From assembly GCA_049242885.1 (NCBI GenBank), contig JBMLOQ010000087.1, forward strand, positions 1 through 35,283: DNA of 35,283 nt, written 5' to 3'. Below the pieces are notes generated by a model. That model was given only the letters and a program-made list of their open reading frames with translations. It was not told the DNA's origin and ran no database searches. Positions within the stretch are counted from its first letter, which is position 1. Every line of letters starts with the position of its first letter. Below, one piece after another: positions 24,753 through 32,561 of the stretch. Origin of the DNA: CAIVPM01 sp049242885 (GTDB lineage Bacteria > Bacteroidota > Bacteroidia > Chitinophagales > Chitinophagaceae). A program made the translations under genes and the position numbers.

Positions 24753-25568
24753 ATGAACGATTTAAAACAACTAGTTGAAGAAGCATTTGCAAATAGATCT
24801 TTGTTGCAAGATGAAACATATAAAACAGCAGTAAAACAAGTAATTGAAGCTGTAGATAAAGGCATACTTAGAACAGCTGAACCAACAGAAAGTGGATGGA
24901 AAGTTAACGAATGGGTAAAACAAGCCATATTGTTATATTTTGCCATACAACCTATGCAAACTTGGACTGTAGAGCCTTTTGAGTTTTACGATAAAATGTT
25001 GCTTAAAAAAGATTATGCAGGCTTAGGGGTTAGAGCTGTACCACATGCTGTGGCTCGATATGGGGCATTTATAGGTAGAAGTGTGGTGCTTATGCCAAGT
25101 TATGTAAACATTGGTGCTTATGTAGATGAAGGCACAATGGTAGATACTTGGGCAACAGTGGGCAGCTGTGCACAAATAGGCAAACATGTACACCTAAGTG
25201 GAGGTGTAGGTATTGGGGGTGTTTTGGAACCTTTGCAAGCAACACCTGTGATTATTGAAGATGGTTGTTTTATTGGAAGTCGTTGTATTGTTGTTGAGGG
25301 AGTGATTGTAGAAAAAGAAGCAGTTTTGGGGGCTAATGTAGTGCTTACTCAAAGTACAAAAATTATTGATGTTAGTGGCGATACTACTATTGAGTACAGA
25401 GGAAGAATTCCTGCACGAAGTGTAGTAATTCCAGGCAGTTACACCAAAAAATTTCCTGCAGGAGAATTTCAGGTTAGTTGTGCATTAATTATTGGAAAAC
25501 GAAAACCTAGTACTGATTTAAAAACTAGCTTAAATGATGCTTTGAGAGATTTTGGTGTGAGTGTTTAA
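24753..25568 (+). CDS. dapD: Tetrahydrodipicolinate N-succinyltransferase
   Basis: A 271-residue enzyme of the succinylase branch of lysine and diaminopimelate synthesis. It uses succinyl-CoA to succinylate tetrahydrodipicolinate in the cytoplasm. The N-terminal helical domain (NDLKQLVEEAFANR, then GWKVNEWVKQAILLYF) is followed by a left-handed beta-helix of hexapeptide repeats from about residue 95 (VPHAVARYGAFIGRSVVLMP, GAYVDEGTMVDTWATVGSCA, IGKHVHLSGGVGIGGVLEP), typical of DapD. The length is standard. It is transcribed alone between terminators and gaps. The assignment is firm. Confidence 0.96.
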   Translation: MNDLKQLVEEAFANRSLLQDETYKTAVKQVIEAVDKGILRTAEPTESGWKVNEWVKQAILLYFAIQPMQTWTVEPFEFYDKMLLKKDYAGLGVRAVPHAVARYGAFIGRSVVLMPSYVNIGAYVDEGTMVDTWATVGSCAQIGKHVHLSGGVGIGGVLEPLQATPVIIEDGCFIGSRCIVVEGVIVEKEAVLGANVVLTQSTKIIDVSGDTTIEYRGRIPARSVVIPGSYTKKFPAGEFQVSCALIIGKRKPSTDLKTSLNDALRDFGVSV

Positions 25569-25585
25569 TACTGTTTATTTGAAAA

Positions 25586-25609
25586 AATTATCTCGTAGAA
25601 TTGATAATT
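25586..25609 (+). terminator. Possible weak terminator after dapD
   Basis: AATTATC pairs with GATAATT over a ten-base loop, preceded by A and followed by TATTTT. It is entirely AT-rich apart from one G-C pair, so this is only a candidate. Confidence 0.3.
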
Positions 25610-25662
25610 ATTTTAATAGTTGGATTTTTTGCAATTTTTTGAATTTAAACTAAAAATATTTA

Positions 25663-26190
25663 ATGAATCATATACTAAATAATGCTCAAATATCAAAAGC
25701 TATAAATAGGCTTTGTTTTGAAATTATTGAAAATCATCAAAACCTCGATAATACTGTCATCATTGGCTTACAGCCTCGAGGTATTTTTTTTAGCAATAAA
25801 ATTGTAGATGGTTTACAACAAATTTTGCCAACTATTAAAATTAATTATGGGAAACTAGATATTACTTTTTATAGAGACGATGTAAGGCAAACTTTACATC
25901 TTGCCAATAAAACAGATATACCTTTTTCAATAGAACAAAAGAATGTAATTATCATTGACGATGTGCTATTTACTGGGCGTACTATTAGGGCTGCTTTAGA
26001 TGCTTTACTCGATTTTGGACGTCCTAAAAAGGTAGAACTTTGTGTACTTATTGATAGAAGATTTAGCAGAGAATTTCCAATAGAGGCAAATTATATTGGA
26101 AGAAGTATTGATACCTTTAACAACAACAAAGTATTAGTACGCTGGGATAATGATATTGATGAAGGCTGGGTAAGTGTTACAAATATTTAA
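25663..26190 (+). CDS. pyrR: PyrR-type uracil phosphoribosyltransferase/regulator
   Basis: A 175-residue type I phosphoribosyltransferase. The PRPP-binding loop is VIIIDDVLFTGRTIRAAL (95-112), preceded by a GLQPRGIFFS segment (35-44) and KLDITFYRDDVR (64-75), as in PyrR. In other bacteria PyrR acts as a UMP-dependent RNA-binding attenuator of the pyr operon with weak uracil phosphoribosyltransferase activity. No pyr genes are next to it, so regulation would be in trans, if it occurs at all. Its last codon overlaps the end of the opposing LysM gene by four bases. Confidence 0.9.
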   Translation: MNHILNNAQISKAINRLCFEIIENHQNLDNTVIIGLQPRGIFFSNKIVDGLQQILPTIKINYGKLDITFYRDDVRQTLHLANKTDIPFSIEQKNVIIIDDVLFTGRTIRAALDALLDFGRPKKVELCVLIDRRFSREFPIEANYIGRSIDTFNNNKVLVRWDNDIDEGWVSVTNI

Positions 26191-27155
26191 TACACTATTT
26201 CTACGTCAAAAACTGCATCAAAAGCACCTATACTAGCAGCTGTTGCAGTACTCATTCTTATTTGCACTTGTTCTTCATTTGCTTGTTGAGGTAAAGTGCC
26301 AAGTACTTTTGCGTAGGTACTTTTGTTTTTATAATTAAGCTTTACAGTTGTGCCTGTAGCAATGGAATTGCTGAGTATATAAAATTTTTTATCTTGCCAG
26401 CCAGCTCCTGTTTTAAAAGTAGCAGCTTTAACATTAATATTATTTCCTGTAGCGGTAAAGTAACCTTCAAATGCAGATGGAATTGTGCTAGTTGTAGTTG
26501 CTAAGTTTACTTCTTGTTTTGCAATTGGTTGTTCTATTTCTTTTTTTAGGTCTTTAACTGTTGGTGTAACTAATGCTTCATTGTTATTCTGTTGTTTTGG
26601 TTCTTCAATAGATTTTGTTGTTGTTTGTTGTGCTTTTTGAGTTACAATTTCAGTGTTTTTCTCTTCATTTACTACTGGTTTTGGTTGTGGTTTTGGAGCT
26701 ATTGTTTCTTGTTTTTTAGCAACAAAATTTTCGGGCTTGTTTATATACAAAACTTGCCCCACGAGTATTAAATCACTTTTTAAATTATTCCAATCCAAAA
26801 GTTGCTTTTCTTGTACATTAAACATTCTTGCAATCTTCGTCATATTATCTCCTGCAACAACTTTGTATTGATTTTTACTAGCCATAGTTGGGTTTGTAGT
26901 GGCAGTATTATTTGTTGTGGTTGTAGTTTTTGCTGTAGATGTTTTTCCTAAAGGAATTACCAATTTTTGCCCAACTCTTATAATTACTTTTTCGTTTATA
27001 TTATTAATTGCCTCAACATCTTTAAGTAAAACTTTGTATTGCTTAGCAATGCCACTAAGCGTTTCTCCAGATTTTACTATATGGGTTAAATTGTTTTGTG
27101 CACTAACTACAAAAAAGGTAAAAATAAAGCCAATCGACAAAAAGAAATACTTCAT
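26187..27155 (-). CDS. Secreted LysM protein with a C-terminal double-psi-barrel-like region
   Basis: A 322-residue exported protein with a signal peptide (about 1-19). Two LysM peptidoglycan-binding domains are clear: THIVKSGETLSGIAKQYK (about 24-68) and QYKVVAGDNMTKIARMFN (about 96-140). A low-complexity linker rich in T, K, Q, E and P follows (about 140-225). The last 95 residues (GYFTATGNNINVKAATFKTG, ATGTTVKLNYKNKSTYAKVL, MSTATAASIGAFDAVFDVEI) resemble the double-psi beta-barrel of RlpA-like proteins, but the catalytic-type aspartate is not visible. It probably binds the cell wall. The next gene on the same strand (rRNA methyltransferase) ends 23 bases before its start. Confidence 0.82.
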   Translation of the reverse strand: MKYFFLSIGFIFTFFVVSAQNNLTHIVKSGETLSGIAKQYKVLLKDVEAINNINEKVIIRVGQKLVIPLGKTSTAKTTTTTNNTATTNPTMASKNQYKVVAGDNMTKIARMFNVQEKQLLDWNNLKSDLILVGQVLYINKPENFVAKKQETIAPKPQPKPVVNEEKNTEIVTQKAQQTTTKSIEEPKQQNNNEALVTPTVKDLKKEIEQPIAKQEVNLATTTSTIPSAFEGYFTATGNNINVKAATFKTGAGWQDKKFYILSNSIATGTTVKLNYKNKSTYAKVLGTLPQQANEEQVQIRMSTATAASIGAFDAVFDVEIVY

Positions 27156-27178
27156 AAAAATTATAAACTAATTATACA

Positions 27179-28543
27179 TCAAAAATAATCTTTTAAAATT
27201 CTCCATTCTTTTGGGTAGTAGTTATTTATCCTGTTGGGTAAAACTTTTACAAAACCAATACTTACTTCACAATAGTTAAGTAGAACCCAGCCTTTAGTAT
27301 TTAAGTCTAATCGAATGTCTTTTTTTTGAAGGTATTTAATAGCTGTTTCTTTATCAACTTCAATAGTAACAATGCTTTTAGCTTTTTTTGTGCTGGTTGC
27401 AATATCATGTGCAGGTACAACTTCGTTGTGTTTTATTTGCCCAATGGTAGTGCCAATTTTTTTTATGTACAAGTGTTGAGCTAGCCATTCAAATGTTTGC
27501 TCCCAAAAGTTTGAAATGGCAATTACATCCTCTTTATGTTTTATAAAATTGTAATTATTGGGTGTTTGTAAGTATAAACTTGATATTGTAGTTTCATTTT
27601 TGGTAGCACTAATAATTTTTTTATTTTTTAACAGTTTAAAAGTAGAATTTTTACTTCCATTCTTTTTCTTGAAAACAGACACAAAAAAACCTTCACCTTT
27701 TGTTAAATAAGGATAAAATCTGTAGCCAATTGCGTGATGCTTAAAAGAAGATGAAGTTATAATTCCCCAATTGCTATCCAATGGAATGGTTATGTTTTCT
27801 ACTTCAAAATTATCCATTATCCAATCTACTACATCTTCATTTTCTTGCTGGCTGTAGCTACAAGTGCTATATATCAAATAACCATCTATTTTTAGTGAAG
27901 CAATAATATTTCCTAAAATTCTTTTTTGCCGTTGGCTGCATAATTCTACATTATTTTCACTCCATTCCTGTATTGCATCTTTATCTTTTCTAAACAAGCC
28001 ACTGCCACTGCAAGGAGCATCTACAAAAACGGCATCAAACAAATTGCCTAAGGGTTTAAAATGCTCAGCATCGTTACTGGTAATTACAACATTACCATTT
28101 CCCCATTTTGTAATATTTTCTTCCAAAATTGCTGCTCTAGGTTTTATTACTTCATTACTAACAACTAAACCATCATAAAAATAATCACTAAGTAAAGTAG
28201 ACTTTCCTCCTGGTGCTGCACATAAATCTAAAACAAGTTGCTTTGTGTTTTCTCCAAATAAACAATTGCATATATGCCACAAAAACATACTACTAGCTTC
28301 TTGTACATAATATGCACCTGCATGCCACAATGGATCAAACACAAAACTGGGTCTTTTTTCAAGATACATACCTTGTGCACACCAATTAATAGGGGTAGTA
28401 TTTTCAAAACTTAATGAAGTGTTCTTAAACGAATTTTTTCTAATGGATGTTAGTATTTCATCGGTATTATGAACAGCTTTAAATGCGTTTTCATCAAAAC
28501 CAACTACATGTTTTAAAGATTGTATTAACCCTTGTGGAAGCAT
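27179..28543 (-). CDS. rsmF: 16S rRNA m5C methyltransferase, RsmF/NOL1-NOP2-Sun type
   Basis: A 454-residue RNA cytosine-5 methyltransferase. The SAM-binding motif is LDLCAAPGGKSTLL (about 106-119). Motif IV has DAPCSGSG with one essential cysteine (about 178) and motif VI has YSTCSYSQQEN with the catalytic cysteine (about 228). The C-terminal region resembles the PUA-like/RsmF extension (KYLQKKDI, then NTKGWVLLNY, then GFVKVLPNRINNYYP). It should modify 16S rRNA in the cytoplasm. The ATG at 28543 is chosen over an in-frame TTG at 28549. A TTTGGT-AAA-ACCAAA inverted repeat (28559-28573) sits just upstream of the start. Confidence 0.9.
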   Translation of the reverse strand: MLPQGLIQSLKHVVGFDENAFKAVHNTDEILTSIRKNSFKNTSLSFENTTPINWCAQGMYLEKRPSFVFDPLWHAGAYYVQEASSMFLWHICNCLFGENTKQLVLDLCAAPGGKSTLLSDYFYDGLVVSNEVIKPRAAILEENITKWGNGNVVITSNDAEHFKPLGNLFDAVFVDAPCSGSGLFRKDKDAIQEWSENNVELCSQRQKRILGNIIASLKIDGYLIYSTCSYSQQENEDVVDWIMDNFEVENITIPLDSNWGIITSSSFKHHAIGYRFYPYLTKGEGFFVSVFKKKNGSKNSTFKLLKNKKIISATKNETTISSLYLQTPNNYNFIKHKEDVIAISNFWEQTFEWLAQHLYIKKIGTTIGQIKHNEVVPAHDIATSTKKAKSIVTIEVDKETAIKYLQKKDIRLDLNTKGWVLLNYCEVSIGFVKVLPNRINNYYPKEWRILKDYF

Positions 28544-28558
28544 AAGCAAAAAAACAGC

Positions 28559-28573
28559 TTTGGTAAAACCAAA
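28559..28573. promoter_or_regulatory. Inverted repeat upstream of rsmF
   Basis: TTTGGT-AAA-ACCAAA lies between the divergent methyltransferase and binding-protein genes, 16 bases from the methyltransferase start. It shares the TGGT/ACCA arms with the palindrome at 16061-16075. An operator role is speculative. Confidence 0.25.
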
Positions 28574-28629
28574 ACAAAATTTTTTAAATCACCTCAAAAA
28601 CTTCACATTTACAGCCTAAATATTAACAA

Positions 28630-29778
28630 ATGAGGGCTGGTTTTTTTGTGTTTAAAATTGTAGCTGGTTTAATTATTTTTTTCAATAATGCAATGGCACA
28701 AAGCAAAGTAAAAATTGCTGTATTTGCACCAATTGCAATAGACGAAGCCTTTACTAATAATGAGTTTAGTGTTGTGGGTACCTCTATGCCCAAAAATATG
28801 TTTGCCGGATTAGAATTTTATAATGGATTAATGATGGGGGTAGATTCTTTAAACAAAGCTGGTGTTACAAATATTACTTTAAATATTTACGATACCAAAA
28901 GCAGCACTAAAACTATCGAAAGCATCGTAAATAGTGTAGGTTTTGAAAATACAAAACTCATTATTGCATCTTTAAATCAAAGAAGCGATATAAAAACACT
29001 AGCCAATTATGCCAATACTAATCAAATTCCCTTCGTATCTGCTACTTTGCCTAATGATGGTGGTATTTCCAATAATCCTTATTTCTTTCTCTTCAATCCA
29101 ACTTTGCGTTCACATTGTAAGGCTTTGCTTCAACACATTCAGTCTAATCACTCCAAGGCTAATATAGTTTATATCTCCAAAGAAGGAAGTTTTGAAAAAA
29201 TGGTTTCAGATTATTGCCATCAAATTAATAAAGAACTAACAAAACCAATTATTTGGAATCAAAAAAATTTTACTGATAGTTTTAGTGTATCGGAAATTAA
29301 AACTTTATTAGATAGTACTAAGCAAAATATAATTATAGGTGGTGTTTCAAGCGAAGCTTTTGTAAATAGAGTAATTAAAACAGCCAACGCTCTAAAAAAT
29401 TATAAAATTATTATTATTGGACTACCTACTTGGGAACAATTAAAGATTGATGAAAAACTGGCTCGCAAAAATTTGGAAGTGTGGTATAGTAGCAGTTATA
29501 AATTTGATACAAAAAATAGATTAATTACTAAAATAGATAATAGCTATAAATTAAAATTTGCCAACAACCCTAGCGATATGGTTTATAAGGGTTTCGAAGC
29601 TTTTGTGAAATTTGCCACAATCGCAGCATCTAATAATGCTAGTTTTTTAGAAACTATAAACAACCCTGCAAACAAAGTTTTTAGCAACACTAATTTTGCT
29701 CCTATAAAGCAGAATATAGATGCAACAGTAATTGACTATTTTGAGAATATTGGTATAGAATTTCTGAGAAAACTGTAA
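28630..29778 (+). CDS. Type 1 periplasmic-binding-fold protein
   Basis: A 382-residue exported protein with a signal peptide (about 1-23, ending AMA). The rest is a type 1 periplasmic-binding fold like branched-chain amino-acid binding proteins: VKIAVFAPIAIDEAF, GLEFYNGLMMGVDSLN, the strand LIIASLNQRSDIKTLANYA, then SATLPNDGGISNNPYFFLFN, NIVYISKEGSFEKMV and IIIGLPTWEQL. Bacteroidota often fuse this fold to LysM domains; here no LysM is attached, but a LysM protein is encoded about 1.5 kb away. No transporter genes are adjacent, so a cell-wall or sensing role is as likely as nutrient uptake. The gene ends directly against the opposing GIN-domain gene. Confidence 0.8.
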   Translation: MRAGFFVFKIVAGLIIFFNNAMAQSKVKIAVFAPIAIDEAFTNNEFSVVGTSMPKNMFAGLEFYNGLMMGVDSLNKAGVTNITLNIYDTKSSTKTIESIVNSVGFENTKLIIASLNQRSDIKTLANYANTNQIPFVSATLPNDGGISNNPYFFLFNPTLRSHCKALLQHIQSNHSKANIVYISKEGSFEKMVSDYCHQINKELTKPIIWNQKNFTDSFSVSEIKTLLDSTKQNIIIGGVSSEAFVNRVIKTANALKNYKIIIIGLPTWEQLKIDEKLARKNLEVWYSSSYKFDTKNRLITKIDNSYKLKFANNPSDMVYKGFEAFVKFATIAASNNASFLETINNPANKVFSNTNFAPIKQNIDATVIDYFENIGIEFLRKL

Positions 29779-30513
29779 CTACTCATTTTCTTGAATCTTT
29801 TTTATATTACCGCTGCCATGAGTTTTTTCTGTTATTAATGGGTTGCCTCTGTAGAAAACATCTCCACTGCCACTTATATTTACATCCAATCTAGCATCTG
29901 CATGTAATCTAACGTTGCCACTACCACTAATTTTTATTGTTGCATTTTCTGACATTAGATTTTCACCTTTGTAATCCCCATTGCCACTAATACTTACTTG
30001 CAAGTCTTTAGTTTCACCACTACAATTTACATTACCACTGCCAGCAATTTTTGCAGTTACTTTTGGAGAATGTGTATTAATGGTTGCATTACCACTTCCA
30101 GTTATTGAAACTTTAAACTCACTAGTATTATTAATTTTATTTTGAGTAGTAATATTGCCGCTTCCTGCAATTGCAACACTTTCTATGTTAGGAGAAGTAT
30201 AGGTTACTAAAATTATGTTGTTTGTGCTTATGCTAAATCCATTTTTTGTTCTTACAACAGTTTCACCATCATCATTATTTTCAACAACAATATAAGGCAA
30301 AATGTTTTCATCTGCCTGTATTTGAATACTCGATTCTGCAGCTTGTACCAACTGAATATCAATACTTCCTTTAGCTCTAAGTTTAGATTTGGGTACAATA
30401 TTCACATCTTTTGTTTTTAAAATACCATTACCCTCAATTCTATTACTATCGAAACAAGAAACTAAGCAAAAGCTTGTAAACAAAAAAAACAGTACAATTG
30501 TTAATCTTTTCAT
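29779..30513 (-). CDS. GIN-domain (DUF2807) lipoprotein
   Basis: A 244-residue lipoprotein with an LVSC lipobox (C20). The body is the putative auto-transporter adhesin head GIN domain (DUF2807), a beta-solenoid built from repeats. The repeated motif GSGN or a close variant appears at about 117, 139, 158, 177, 197, 215 and 233, so one coil is about 18-22 residues. It is likely anchored in the outer membrane. The biological role of the family is unknown. It starts about 110 bases from the divergent msrB gene. Confidence 0.9.
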   Translation of the reverse strand: MKRLTIVLFFLFTSFCLVSCFDSNRIEGNGILKTKDVNIVPKSKLRAKGSIDIQLVQAAESSIQIQADENILPYIVVENNDDGETVVRTKNGFSISTNNIILVTYTSPNIESVAIAGSGNITTQNKINNTSEFKVSITGSGNATINTHSPKVTAKIAGSGNVNCSGETKDLQVSISGNGDYKGENLMSENATIKISGSGNVRLHADARLDVNISGSGDVFYRGNPLITEKTHGSGNIKKIQENE

Positions 30514-30631
30514 AAAAGCGTTTTATTTTGAAATGTAAACATTTAATAAACGTACATAGCAATATTACACACAATTTAGCTTAAAATGCAAAAGCAAGAT
30601 TTATGAGTGGTTAATATTAAATATGATTGTA

Positions 30632-31195
30632 ATGAAAAAAATAGTTTATTTATTAAGTTGGTGCATTGTAGCAACAAGTTGCCAAGCCCAAAACACAAAA
30701 AAAGATTCAACAAGTATGAGTAATTCAAACAACCTCAACAATCCTCATTATTCAAAAAACAACGCAAAAAAAGTTGTGGTAAGCGATGAGGAATGGCGTA
30801 AAATTTTGCCAGCCGACATTTATTTTGTTGCAAGGCAAAAAGGTACAGAACGCCCTTGGACAAGTAAGTTTGAAAACTTTAGCGATACAGGCACTTATTA
30901 TTGTGCTGTTTGTGGAAATGCTTTGTTTAAAAGTGATACAAAATTTGATAGTGGCTGTGGTTGGCCAAGTTTTTATGAGCCCATAACAAAAGGTGCAATA
31001 ATTTTTAAGCCTGATAATACACATGGTATGAGAAGAACGGAAACCGTTTGTGGCAAATGTAACTCGCACCTTGGGCATGTTTTTGAAGATGGACCTCCAC
31101 CAACAGGGTTAAGATTTTGTATTAATGGTGTTGTATTAGATTTTGAAAAAGCAAAAGAGGCCGAGAAAAATTACAACAATAAAAAACCTAGTTAA
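30632..31195 (+). CDS. msrB: Peptide-methionine (R)-S-oxide reductase, exported
   Basis: A 187-residue lipoprotein form of MsrB, which reduces methionine-R-sulfoxide in proteins. The start at 30632 gives MKKIVYLLSWCIVATSC with a lipobox; an in-frame ATG at 30623 adds three residues. Counted from the upstream ATG, the zinc site is C94/C97 (CAVCG) and C143/C146 (CGKC), the catalytic cysteine is C166 in GLRFCING, and C112 in GCGWPSF is a likely recycling cysteine. The HLGHVF segment is typical. Export means repair of envelope proteins. Its stop overlaps the end of the opposing DUF4258 gene by four bases. Confidence 0.94.
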   Translation: MKKIVYLLSWCIVATSCQAQNTKKDSTSMSNSNNLNNPHYSKNNAKKVVVSDEEWRKILPADIYFVARQKGTERPWTSKFENFSDTGTYYCAVCGNALFKSDTKFDSGCGWPSFYEPITKGAIIFKPDNTHGMRRTETVCGKCNSHLGHVFEDGPPPTGLRFCINGVVLDFEKAKEAEKNYNNKKPS

Positions 31196-31614
31196 TTGCA
31201 AGTACATTCATAATCAACATCTAAATCTATACAAGTAACAACTGTAACTTCATTGTTGCAGGGAGCAAAAATTATTCTTAAATGTTGATTATCTTGTTTG
31301 CTATACCCTTCAACAGCATATTTTTTGCTGCAATCGTTGCCTTGTAATTCACTTTTTCGGTAATTTATATTTCCGTTTTGTAAAATATCTTCAATCTCAC
31401 GTTGGGTTACTTTTCTGCAATCCATTCTGCAACGTGCATGCTTACTATAATTAATATGTGATGGGTTGCGGTTTAGACCTCTTTCCTTTACAACCTCATT
31501 TTTATTGGTATCCTCATTTTTTTTTATTTTGGGTGATGGTGTTTTGCATGTTTTTATTACCAATACCAACACAGCCAAGATGGCTAAAACTATATAAGGA
31601 AAAGCTTTTTTCAT
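31192..31614 (-). CDS. Membrane-anchored DUF4258 protein, cysteine-rich
   Basis: A 140-residue protein. A single N-terminal hydrophobic helix (about 5-22) ends in a cysteine (KTCK), so it may be a membrane anchor or an atypical lipoprotein. After a charged linker, a DUF4258-like domain follows (about 55-135): HINYSKHARCRMDCRKVTQR, then IEDILQNGNINY, then HLRIIFAPCNNEVTVVTCID. Eight cysteines are present, which suits an oxidising compartment or metal binding. The function is unknown. TATGTTTG (31635-31642) is a good -7 box on this strand. Confidence 0.72.
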   Translation of the reverse strand: MKKAFPYIVLAILAVLVLVIKTCKTPSPKIKKNEDTNKNEVVKERGLNRNPSHINYSKHARCRMDCRKVTQREIEDILQNGNINYRKSELQGNDCSKKYAVEGYSKQDNQHLRIIFAPCNNEVTVVTCIDLDVDYECTCN

Positions 31615-31634
31615 AATTTATAGTGATGTGTTTA

Positions 31635-31642
31635 CAAACATA
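31635..31642 (-). promoter_or_regulatory. -7 box of the DUF4258 gene
   Basis: On the minus strand TATGTTTG fits TAnnTTTG exactly, 20 bases before the ATG. No TTTG is evident at the -33 position. Confidence 0.4.
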
Positions 31643-31709
31643 GAAAAATTTAAAAAAATGGATAACTCTATTTTGAAAAAATCGTAACATCGCAAAAAAA
31701 AATCAGAAT

Positions 31710-32516
31710 ATGAAAAAATTAATTTGGCTTTGTGTAGCCTTTTTTACAGTTACACTTACCAGCTGCTTTGATGTGGTAGAAACTGTAGATTTAAAAGAAG
31801 ATGGAAGTGGAAACTATGAAATAAAATTAGATTTAACAGGAGCTTTTGAAATGATGAATTCCATGAAAGGAATGATGGGGGAAGAAGCTTCTAAAAAATC
31901 GAGTAAAAAACAAATGGAAAACAAAGACTCCAGTTTTACATTAGAAAAAGATGTGATGGAAAACAATGTGTTAACTGCCGAGGAGAAAGCAGTATTTAAA
32001 CATGGCAAAGTAAATATTAAATTAAACGAAGAAAAAAGCGAGGGAGTAATTGTGATGAACTTTCCTTTTAAAAGCCCTAACGAATTTCAAATAATTCAAA
32101 AGGTAATGAACAGCAATAAAAGAAAAGAAGTTGGCTTTGGTGCAGTTGGAAACATTTTAGGTAAAGAAACTGAGCAGTTTACTGAAGAAAAACCTAATGC
32201 CGAAGGAGGAATTGTTGGCGATTTTAAATATGAGTTAACCAAAAATACATTTACAAGAACTGTTAATGAAAATAATAAAAATAGTAAGCCAGAAGAAGAA
32301 AAATTGGATGATAAAGAGCAAAAATTAATGGAGCAGTTTGCAACTATGATGCAAATAAAATCTGTACTTATAGTAAATTTACCAAGTGCAGCAAAAAATG
32401 TAACTGGTAAAAATATCACAGTTTCGGAGGATAAAAAACGAATTGAATTTTCTAAGAAATTTTCAATGGATAAAAAGCCAGCACCAGCAGATTTTGATTT
32501 TAAAATTGAATTTTAG
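31710..32516 (+). CDS. Lipoprotein of unknown function
   Basis: A 268-residue lipoprotein with a signal sequence and a TSC lipobox (C19 in LTSCFD). It opens with VVETVDLKEDGSGNYEIKLD, a beta pattern common to several uncharacterised Bacteroidota lipoproteins. A Met/Lys-rich segment (about 48-75) follows, then a charged middle with many E and K, and a beta-rich end. I do not recognise a defined family or any catalytic motif. It is probably a periplasmic-facing or surface lipoprotein. It stands alone and ends 38 bases from the opposing mutS gene. Confidence 0.75.
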   Translation: MKKLIWLCVAFFTVTLTSCFDVVETVDLKEDGSGNYEIKLDLTGAFEMMNSMKGMMGEEASKKSSKKQMENKDSSFTLEKDVMENNVLTAEEKAVFKHGKVNIKLNEEKSEGVIVMNFPFKSPNEFQIIQKVMNSNKRKEVGFGAVGNILGKETEQFTEEKPNAEGGIVGDFKYELTKNTFTRTVNENNKNSKPEEEKLDDKEQKLMEQFATMMQIKSVLIVNLPSAAKNVTGKNITVSEDKKRIEFSKKFSMDKKPAPADFDFKIEF

Positions 32517-32545
32517 AATACAATTTGGTTAGGTTTATATTATTA

Positions 32546-32561
32546 TAAATAACGTTATTTA
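32546..32561. other. 16-bp perfect palindrome at the mutS stop codon
   Basis: TAAATAACGTTATTTA reads the same on both strands and overlaps the last codons of mutS in the gap between two convergent genes. It has no T run or loop suitable for a terminator. It may be chance in AT-rich DNA or a protein-binding site. Confidence 0.3.

Noticed and set aside
29779..30513. Regularly spaced repeats in DNA suggesting a CRISPR or tandem repeat
   Set aside because: They are codons for the GSGN turns of the GIN-domain beta-solenoid; the spacing and sequence vary as expected for a protein repeat.
32096..32419. A 107-codon hydrophobic frame opposite the lipoprotein gene at 31710
   Set aside because: It is antisense to a Lys/Glu-rich gene, which automatically yields Phe/Leu/Ser-rich frames.
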